Assembly: GCA_002291465.1 (NCBI GenBank)
Contig: CP021238.1
Location: forward strand, 3,162,001 to 3,226,000
From: Mycobacterium lepraemurium
GTDB taxonomy: Bacteria; Actinomycetota; Actinomycetes; Mycobacteriales; Mycobacteriaceae
Length of the DNA stretch: 64,000 nucleotides
Direction of reading: 5' to 3'
The translations under genes were made by a program, and so were the position numbers. Each line of letters begins with the position of its first letter. Position 1 is the stretch's first letter. The notes beneath the pieces are model-generated. The model worked only from the letters and a program-made list of their open reading frames with translations, had not been told where the DNA came from and searched no databases. This document shows positions 57,924 to 64,000 of the stretch, piece after piece.

Positions 57924-58204
57924 TCGGCTGATCTGTCGTCTCTGTGTGTTCCGGACGGGCGTGTCGTCCCTAACCGTAGCGGGTATCCCAGACCCGTGGT
58001 TTCGGTTACCCCGCCCAGTCGCCACTCGAGGTCACTTATGGCAGCGCACCACGAGCCGCCAAGACCGCCGTCCCCACTGAAACAGGCTGTGCACCAACGC
58101 GATACGCACCACCGTTTAGCGACTCGGCCGGCGGGTATGCCTGGGCCAGCCGCACGCAGCCCGAACGTGCGTATCCTACTCTGCCGACACAGGAGGTATC
58201 GGCG

Positions 58205-58768
58205 ATGGCCGACATGATTGTCAAATCGCCCGACGAAGTCGTCGCGTCCCTGAAAGCACAGCACAACCTCATCGAGGACATGTTCGACCAGGTGCTGGTG
58301 CTGCCGACCCCAAAGCGCGCGAAGAGCCCTTCGCGACGCTGCGCCAATTGCTGGCGGTGCACGAAACCGCCGAGCAAATGCTCGTGCATCCGCGGGCACG
58401 CAAGGAAGCCGACGCCGGCGACGCGGTCGTCGACGCCCGCTTGCACGAAGAGCACAGCGCCAGGGAACTGCTGTCGGCGATCGAAAAGTTGGACAGCACC
58501 ACGGACCAGTTCGTCGACGAGGTGACGAAGTTGCGAGAAGCCGTGCTCGAGCACGCCACCCGGGAGGAAAACGAGGAATTCCCGGCCCTGCTGCGCCTCG
58601 ACAGCGACGACCTCAAGCGGATGGGGCACCGCGGTGCGCGCCGCCGAGGCCATCGCCCCGACCCACCCGCATCCCGGTGTGGAATCGGCGACGCTGAATT
58701 TCGCGGTCGGCCCGTTCGCCTCGATGCTCGATCGCGCCCGCGACCTAATCGGCCGGACCATCGGTTAG
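58205..58768 (+). pseudogene. Hemerythrin HHE-domain protein, two frameshifts
   Basis: ATG 58205 gives ADMIVKSPDEVVASLKAQHN and LIEDMFDQVL (first His); a shift near 58317 precedes EEPFATLRQLLAVHETAEQM, HEEHSARELLSAIEKL and LREAVLEHATREENEEFPAL (further His/Glu iron ligands); a shift near 58625 precedes AVRAAEAIAPTHPHPGVESA and the end FASMLDRARDLIGRTIG (TAG 58766). Repaired it is a 187-residue di-iron hemerythrin-like protein of the type linked to stress and nitric oxide responses. Confidence 0.82.
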
Positions 58769-58804
58769 CCCGGGGCCGGCCCGAGTTTCCGTACCCTCGG
58801 TGAG

Positions 58805-60280
58805 ATGAGCGTCGCACCGGAGACCACCGTTGCCCTGCAGGACCGGTTTTTCCGCGAATTACCGGAACTGGCGGTCCGCTGGCAGGCCGAGACCTTCCCC
58901 GAGCTGCGGCTGCTGGCGCTCAACGAACCCCTGGCCACGCAGCTTGGCCTCGACACCGGCTGGTTGCGCGGTCCCGACGGGCTGCGGTTCCTGACCGGAA
59001 ACCTGGTGCCCACCGGCGCCGCCCCGGTCGCCCAGGCCTACGCCGGGCATCAGTTCGGCGGCTTCGTCCCGCGGCTCGGCGACGGGCGCGCCCTGCTGCT
59101 CGGTGAGCTGGTCGACGACGAGGGGCGGCTGCGTGACATCCACCTCAAGGGATCCGGTGCGACGCCGTTCGCCCGGGGTGGCGACGGGCTGGCCGCGGTG
59201 GGCCCGATGCTGCGCGAATACGTCGTCAGCGAGGCGATGCACGCGTTGGGCGTGCCGACCACCCGATCGTTGGCCGTGGTCGGCACCGGGCGCCCGGTGT
59301 ACCGGGAGGCCACACTGCCGGGCGCGGTTCTGGCCCGGGTGGCCAGCAGTCACCTGCGGGTGGGCAGCTTCCAATACGCCGCCGCGACCGGCAACAGGGA
59401 CCTGCTGCGCCGGCTGGCCGACCACGCGATCGCCCGCCACCATCCCGGCGCCGCCGACGCCGAGCAGCCCTACCTGGCCCTGTTCGAGGCCGTCGTCGCG
59501 GCCCAGGCGTCGCTGATCGCCCAGTGGATGCTGATCGGGTTCGTGCACGGCGTGATGAACACCGACAACATGACCATCTCCGGGGAAACGATCGACTACG
59601 GGCCGTGCGCGTTCATGGAGGCCTACGACCCCGACACGGTGTTCAGCTCCATCGATTTCTGGGGCCGCTACGCCTACGGCAACCAGCCGGTCATCGCCGG
59701 ATGGAACCTCGCGCGCTTCGCCGAGACCCTGCTGCCCCTGTTCTCGGAGAACACCGAGGAGGCGATCGCGCTCGCCGAGCGGTCGTTCGGCGTCTTCCAA
59801 ACCCGTTATGACGCGATGTGGGCAGCCGGGATGCGGGCCAAACTCGGCCTGCCCGCGCAGGTCGACGCGGAATTCGCGGCGGCGTTGATCGACGAACTGC
59901 TGGCCCTGCTCAAGGCCAACCACGTCGACTACACGTCCTTCTTCCGCCAGCTCGGCCGGGCGGCGCACGGCGACGACAGGTCGGCCGCCGAAGCGACCCG
60001 CGAAATGTTGATGGACCTGCCCGGCTTCGACGCGTGGTTGGCGCGCTGGCGGGCGCTGGGTCCCGACGCCGACGCGATGGATCGCGTCAACCCGATCTAC
60101 ATTCCGCGCAACCATCTGGTCGAAGAGTCGCTCGCCGCGGCGACCGACGGCGACCTCGACCCGCTCGACCAGCTGCTCGCCGCGGTGACGGCGCCCTACA
60201 CCGAACGCCCGGGCTTCGAGCGTTACACCAGCCCCGCCCCCGAGGACTTCGGGAAGTACCAAACCTTCTGCGGCACTTGA
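58805..60280 (+). CDS. selO: Protein adenylyltransferase SelO (YdiU)
   Basis: The 491-residue pseudokinase-fold enzyme transfers AMP to proteins. Visible are [20 protein letters not shown] (glycine-rich loop), [20 protein letters not shown] (Lys), [20 protein letters not shown] (Glu), [20 protein letters not shown] (Asn, catalytic Asp) and [20 protein letters not shown]. The C-terminus [10 protein letters not shown] holds the Cys where some relatives have selenocysteine. Length is normal. It is intact beside several pseudogenes. Confidence 0.94.
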   Translation: MSVAPETTVALQDRFFRELPELAVRWQAETFPELRLLALNEPLATQLGLDTGWLRGPDGLRFLTGNLVPTGAAPVAQAYAGHQFGGFVPRLGDGRALLLGELVDDEGRLRDIHLKGSGATPFARGGDGLAAVGPMLREYVVSEAMHALGVPTTRSLAVVGTGRPVYREATLPGAVLARVASSHLRVGSFQYAAATGNRDLLRRLADHAIARHHPGAADAEQPYLALFEAVVAAQASLIAQWMLIGFVHGVMNTDNMTISGETIDYGPCAFMEAYDPDTVFSSIDFWGRYAYGNQPVIAGWNLARFAETLLPLFSENTEEAIALAERSFGVFQTRYDAMWAAGMRAKLGLPAQVDAEFAAALIDELLALLKANHVDYTSFFRQLGRAAHGDDRSAAEATREMLMDLPGFDAWLARWRALGPDADAMDRVNPIYIPRNHLVEESLAAATDGDLDPLDQLLAAVTAPYTERPGFERYTSPAPEDFGKYQTFCGT

Positions 60281-60287
60281 GATTACG

Positions 60288-60695
60288 TTAGCCGGTTTCT
60301 TCGGCCACGACCCGGGCTGGCCAGCGCTTGGCCGGGCGTACCGCGCCCCACAACCCGGTGGCGATCCCGACGGCGGCCCCGCCCAGGCCGATGATCTTCT
60401 GGGACGCCTGCAGCTGGTCGTACACGCTCAGCCCGCCGACCAGGTCGGACACGTCCGCGCCGGCGGAGGCCAGGAACCAGCCGCGGGTGTTCTTGCCGTG
60501 CAGCGCCGACCCGGCGAGCAGCGCACCGATCAACGCGTCGCGATAACCCATGGACCGCAACAACAGTCGCGCGGTAGGCGTCGGCTCCTCGGGATCGCCC
60601 CACAACTTGTTGGCGCGCAGCGGATCGACGAGGAAGGAGACGCCGGAGGCCAGCCGGATGGTGCCCGCAAGGAGGCCGAATCGGTCGATGGACAT
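60288..60695 (-). CDS. Membrane protein, DUF4267-like
   Basis: The 135-residue product has about three or four weak membrane segments (DRFGLLAGTIRLASGVSFLV, RDALIGALLAGSALHG, WFLASAGADVSDLVGGLSVY, IIGLGGAAVGIATGLWGAVR). The pattern of a short amphipathic RDxxIG...WxxAxxxxDxxD is found in DUF4267 proteins. Function unknown. It ends 8 bp from selO, convergent. Confidence 0.65.
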   Translation of the reverse strand: MSIDRFGLLAGTIRLASGVSFLVDPLRANKLWGDPEEPTPTARLLLRSMGYRDALIGALLAGSALHGKNTRGWFLASAGADVSDLVGGLSVYDQLQASQKIIGLGGAAVGIATGLWGAVRPAKRWPARVVAEETG

Positions 60696-60753
60696 GGTGT
60701 GTCAGCCTAGGAGCAAACGGTGCCGTCGCGCACGTGTTCGGAGCGAAAGTCGG

Positions 60754-61025
60754 CTACGGCGCCGGGCACATGTCGGCGATTTGCAGCGACGCCGGCCACA
60801 ACGCCGTGGCCACCCCGAAGGCCGCGACGTCGGCGCCAGCGGGCCACACCGCCTCGATCCGCGCCTGGATTCGGTGGGCCTGATCGGCGTGAAAACGGTC
60901 CACGCGAAGCCGATACACAGGTAGGGGATCGCCAGCCACACCGCCAACTCGATCAGCGCGCCGACGCTGATCTGGTGTCGCAGCACGCGCCGCACCGGGT
61001 CCATCGCATTGTCGGTCCGCGCCAT
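60754..61025 (-). pseudogene. Small membrane protein, frameshifted
   Basis: ATG 61025 gives VRRVLRHQISVGALIELAVW and LAIPYLCIGFAWTVF, one or two helices. Near 60895 the frame shifts; the proper continuation HADQAHRIQARIEAVWPAGA and VAAFGVATALWPASLQIADM ends at CPAP with the stop at 60754-60756, a protein of about 90 residues with a second hydrophobic stretch. It lies 14 bp downstream of the TetR gene and may be its operon partner. Confidence 0.6.
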
Positions 61026-61039
61026 GACCGCACTCCCCG

Positions 61040-61624
61040 CTACCGCAGCACCAGCTTCGAAGCGTAATCGACGACGGCGTCGAGGTCACCGCCCAAATGA
61101 CCGGCCAGCCACTGCTGGGCAAGCTCGGCCATGGCGCCGGTGTACATGGCCGCGGCCACCGGATCGGGGCACGGCTTCAGACGCCAGCCCTCGCTCAGCA
61201 CCCCCTGGCGCAACATGTCCTGGGTGGCGCGGCGCCGGGCGGCCAGTACCGGGTTGGTACGGGCATCGGTGAACAGCACCCGGCCGCGGCGCGGATCGGC
61301 CGAGGAGAAGCCCAGCACCGCCGCGATGACGGCCCGGGTCCGGGCGCGCAGCGAATCCCCGGCCTGCTCGATGGCGGCCGCGATCACTTCTTCGAGTTGC
61401 TCGCTGACCCGGTCGTAGACCGCGCCGAGCAGGTCGTCGGTATCGCGGAAGCTCTCGTAGAAGTACCGGGTGTTCAACCCGCACTCCCGGCACACCGAGC
61501 GCACCGAGACGGCCGCCTCTCCCCCGCTGCCAAACAGCCGATACGCGGCCTCGACCAGCAGCGCACGACGCTCGGCGCGGCGGTCCTTGAGCGGTACACC
61601 GGCCCATCGGCTGGAGCTGGACAT
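61040..61624 (-). CDS. TetR-family regulator
   Basis: The 194-residue protein has a helix-turn-helix VSVRSVCRECGLNTRYFYESFRDTDDLL at about 39-66 (NTRYFYESF is typical of a mycobacterial subgroup) and a helical ligand domain. It is divergent from a broken MpaB-type oxygenase gene. Two perfect palindromes occupy the shared promoter. Autoregulation and control of the oxygenase are likely. Confidence 0.87.
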   Translation of the reverse strand: MSSSSRWAGVPLKDRRAERRALLVEAAYRLFGSGGEAAVSVRSVCRECGLNTRYFYESFRDTDDLLGAVYDRVSEQLEEVIAAAIEQAGDSLRARTRAVIAAVLGFSSADPRRGRVLFTDARTNPVLAARRRATQDMLRQGVLSEGWRLKPCPDPVAAAMYTGAMAELAQQWLAGHLGGDLDAVVDYASKLVLR

Positions 61625-61670
61625 CCCTACAGCCTAAGTCGACATCGCCCCGGTCTTGTCACACCCGTAG

Positions 61671-61701
61671 CCAGAAACATATTCTGGTCACAGCCGTGAC
61701 C
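61671..61701. promoter_or_regulatory. Two overlapping palindromes, TetR operator candidates
   Basis: CCAGAA-ACATA-TTCTGG at 61671-61687 and GGTCAC-AGCC-GTGACC at 61686-61701 are both perfect inverted repeats that share two bases. They lie 47-77 bp upstream of the TetR start and 22-52 bp upstream of the oxygenase start. Either or both may bind the adjacent TetR protein. Confidence 0.6.
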
Positions 61702-61722
61702 AAAAGTTTGAGGGAGTGCGCT

Positions 61723-62728
61723 GTGTTCCTGCCACACCAGATCATCGGGCAGCTGATCAACAAGCAGTTGGCCGACAACATGCGGCGGTATTTCTTCCGC
61801 GGCATGGAGTTCGCGGCGCCCGTCGGCGATCCGGGCTGGTTCGGTCCGGACAGCGCCGTGTGGCGGGTGCATTCGCACCTGCCGGCCTTGATCTTCGACC
61901 TGCAGTGTGCGGCCTTCATGGAAACCCTCGACCCGTCGATCTACTGGATGGGCATACATCCCTCGCGACTGATCAAGCGGGACAGCAACGGCAACCCGGT
62001 GTCCCACGTGCCGGTCATCGATCCCGAGGGTGCGGCGACCCGGCTGGGCCACTCGGTGGCGTTCTTCATCGGCACCGCCTACGGGTCGACCGAAACCGCC
62101 GAACGGCTGGCGAAATCCGTGCGGGCGATGCACCACACCATCAAGGGCACTCGCCCGGACGGGGCCCGCTACGACGCCGACGATCCCGAATGGCTGCGCT
62201 GGAACTACGCGACGGTCGTCTGGGGCATCGCCACCGCGCACGAGCTGTATCACCCAATGCCGTTGCGCGGCAAGGCACTCGACCCGCTATTACGGCGAGT
62301 TCGTCCGCGTCGGGGCACGCACTGGGAGGCACCGATCTGCCCGCCACCAAGGCCGAGACACTCGAGTGCCTGGAATCCTACTTGCCGAAACTGGCTGTCA
62401 CGCATAGCAAAGCGATGGCACGGGCCCCAACGTGGCCATGCCGCAGGCCGCCGTCGACTGGGCCATCCGCGGCACCATGCCGAATTGGGCCAAGCAGATG
62501 TTGCAGCACCGCGACTGCAACATCATCGAGCGCACCGCCCGTCGCAGTGCGGTGTGGGCGATCATCAACGGCATCCATGCCGCGTCGGGCCCGGCCCTGG
62601 AGTTCCGGCAGGCTCAGGCCCGGGTCAGGGGTGGCACCACCGTCCCGCGCACGGTGCCGAGCTACGTGCTGGGCACCGACCAGGTGCACAGCCGCGCCGA
62701 GGTCGAGCGCAGCTTCCAATCGGTGTGA
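61723..62728 (+). pseudogene. MpaB-type oxygenase (DUF2236), three frameshifts
   Basis: GTG 61723 opens FLPHQIIGQLINKQLADNMR, GPDSAVWRVHSHLPALIFDL, RLGHSVAFFIGTAYGSTETA and VRAMHHTIKGTRPDGARYDA, WLRWNYATVVWGIATAHELY: the DUF2236 haem-oxygenase fold with its conserved R and H residues. Shifts near 62283, 62320 and 62420 break the C-terminal third (RYYGEFVRVG; ETLECLESYLPKLAVTHSKA; MPQAAVDWAIRGTMPNWAKQ). The last part ends at TGA 62728. Relatives include rubber oxygenase and the fungal MpaB; the substrate is unknown. Confidence 0.82.
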
Positions 62729-62738
62729 GCGCCGGCAG

Positions 62739-63072
62739 CTAGTCCGGCCCGACCCGCTGCCCCAGATGCTTGGGGACAGTAGGCACTGACCGCAATCATG
62801 GTGAACTGGGCGGCACCGTCCACCGTGAACCCCGGATTGCTCGACGACACGTTCTTGATGACCTCGACCTGAGGGCTGCCCTGGTCCATCAGCTCGCACG
62901 CCCGTTTGCCCACTTCAATGGCGGTCACCGGGTTCTGGTAGGTGATGCCGGCCTGGTTGAGCGCGGCCAGGAAGCTGGCGTCGGATCCCGTGGTGCCGGC
63001 CGGATCGGCGTGCGTCGACGCGGCCATCCCGGCCAGCGCGGCGAAGCCGGCGAGCAGCGCAAGCATTCGCAT
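62739..63072 (-). pseudogene. Secreted DUF732 protein, frameshift near the C-terminus
   Basis: ATG 63072 gives a signal peptide (MRMLALLAGFAALAGMAAST) and the mature DUF732 pattern SDASFLAALNQAGITYQNPV, EVGKRACELMDQGSPQVEVI, FTVDGAAQFTMIAVSAYCPQ with the two Cys that pair. An extra C near 62758-62765 shifts the last codons; the proper end KHLGQRVGPD has its TAG at 62739-62741. As it stands the protein gains an unrelated tail to 62662. Most of the fold is intact, so partial function or a sequencing error is possible. Confidence 0.65.
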
Positions 63073-63141
63073 CGCTTCATCCTCGTACAGACGAGCCGCC
63101 GACGCATCCCAGCCCCCGACTGGGGTGTGGTACACAGTCGT

Positions 63142-64000
63142 ATGCCCGCGCTGCTGACCCCCGGCCAGACGTGCTGGCGCACGGCGCGTGCCGATCGGTT
63201 CGCCGCCATCATCGATGCGGCCGACTACTTCCGGCACGTCAAGGCGGCGATGCTGCGTGCCCGCCATCGAATCATGCTGGTCGGCTGGGACTTCGACTCC
63301 CGCGTGACTTTCGAACGCGGCGACAAGACACCGCCCGGCCCAGACCAGTTGGGCGCCTTCCTTTTTTGGGTGGTGCGCAAACGCCCGGCCCTGCAGATCC
63401 GCCTGCTGAAGTCCAATCTGCGCCTGCTGCCGGCCCTCGACGGACTGTGGTTCGGGCTCACCCCGGTGTCGCTCCTGAACCAGATCAGCAGCAGGCGAAT
63501 GCACTTCGCCATCGACGGCGCCCACCCGGTCGGCTCGGTGCATCATCAGAAGATCGTCGTCGACGATGCGGTGGCGTTCTGCGGCGGTATCAATCTGACC
63601 CTCGACCGGTGGGACACCCGCGCGCACGAGCACACCAGCCGGCGCCGCCGCACGACCGGGCGCGGCTACGGGCCGCGGCACGACGTAGGGGTGGCGGTCG
63701 ACGGCGCGGCGGTGCGGGCGCTCGGCGAGCAAGCCCGCACCCGGTGGCAGACCGCCACCAAGCAGTCGCTGTCACCGGTCACCGCCAAACACAGCGCGTG
63801 GCCCAGCAAGCTGCGGCCGACCCTGCGCAACGTCGACGTCGGAATCGCGCTCACCCTGCCGGATCTCGACGATCGACCCGAGGTGCGCCAGGTCGAGGCG
63901 CTCAACCTGGCCGCCATCGCAGCAGCCCGCGACACCATCTATGTGGAGAACCAATACCTGGCGTCGCGAACCATTGCCCAGGCACTAGCGCAGCGGCTGC
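63142..64000 (+). CDS. Phospholipase D-family protein, 5' part
   Basis: The frame from ATG 63142 is open to the end of the window (about 286 codons). The text has IMLVGWDFDSRVTF, LLKSNLRLLPALDGLW and the first HKD motif HHQKIVVDDAVAFCGGINLT (His-x-Lys-x4-Asp), followed by HDVGVAVDGAAVRALGEQAR and IYVENQYLASRTIAQAL before the second HKD motif, which lies outside the window. It probably hydrolyses or transfers phosphatidyl groups at membranes, as a cardiolipin synthase or PLD. It is divergent from the DUF732 gene. Confidence 0.88.
   Translation, partial: MPALLTPGQTCWRTARADRFAAIIDAADYFRHVKAAMLRARHRIMLVGWDFDSRVTFERGDKTPPGPDQLGAFLFWVVRKRPALQIRLLKSNLRLLPALDGLWFGLTPVSLLNQISSRRMHFAIDGAHPVGSVHHQKIVVDDAVAFCGGINLTLDRWDTRAHEHTSRRRRTTGRGYGPRHDVGVAVDGAAVRALGEQARTRWQTATKQSLSPVTAKHSAWPSKLRPTLRNVDVGIALTLPDLDDRPEVRQVEALNLAAIAAARDTIYVENQYLASRTIAQALAQRL

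Overview
The window is high-GC actinobacterial DNA with GTG and TTG starts, short overlaps between co-oriented genes and mycobacterial hallmark families (MmpS/MmpL, 13E12 HNH protein, MbtK-like acyltransferase, MspA-like porin, class Ib NrdHIE/NrdF2, CtaD, SerB2). From memory, gene order follows the M. tuberculosis segment Rv3034c to Rv3075c, with insertions typical of the M. avium complex. About 29 genes carry frameshifts, in-frame stops or internal deletions. Together with the high GC this fits an M. avium-related lineage undergoing genome decay, for example M. lepraemurium. The species is inference. Some single-base frameshifts in G/C runs could instead be sequencing errors, but several in-frame stops and multi-hundred-base deletions cannot easily be.

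Layout. 1-3.1 kb: broken MMPL transporter, internally deleted tspO, intact photolyase. 3.1-15 kb: acyltransferase, PQQ-propeller lipoprotein, secreted RsiV-like protein, then the leftward run serB2 / ABC ATPase / Nudix / echA17, a decayed IS110-family element, methyltransferase and a THUMP-like protein with a deleted core; ctaD lies upstream. 15-17.3 kb: fecB and adhC. 17.3-25.8 kb: nrdF2 and nrdH-nrdI-nrdE flank a monooxygenase with its TetR regulator, and both nrd promoters carry a pair of NrdR-type boxes 32 bp apart. 25.8-31.3 kb: broken FMN reductase, TetR, broken dinP, SDR, and TetR/cyp136 sharing a palindromic operator. 31.3-37 kb: a stand-alone LeuA-regulatory-like domain, a Gly-rich lipoprotein and a heavily damaged stretch where the GntR gene and ligB are fused tail-to-head by a deletion that apparently also removed the fadE between them.

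37-43.4 kb is a lipid/CoA-related block (enoyl-CoA hydratase pseudogene, acyl-CoA dehydrogenase, MspA-like porin, phosphotransferase, SDR, alpha/beta hydrolase), ending in mmr with tandem duplications. 43.4-50.6 kb holds membrane proteins, mmpS with an mmpL stump cut off against an amidohydrolase stump, an overlapping Rieske oxygenase operon and a broken aldehyde dehydrogenase. 50.6-64 kb contains an intact Doc toxin/antitoxin pair, tRNA-Ala(GGC), pgmA, two crcB genes, an MbtK-like protein, DUF488, the 13E12 HNH gene with an SOS box, broken citE and hemerythrin genes, selO, a TetR with palindromes next to a broken MpaB-type oxygenase, and the start of a phospholipase D gene.

Central metabolism is intact: dNTP synthesis, serine synthesis, respiration, glucose-phosphate interconversion. 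Accessory catabolism, efflux and two DNA repair or synthesis genes (dinP, ligB) are broken. I saw no CRISPR array, prophage or recognisable defence island. The less-described candidates are the stand-alone LeuA-like domain protein, the glycine-repeat lipoprotein in an AT-rich island, and the Rieske/111-residue/amidohydrolase operon.
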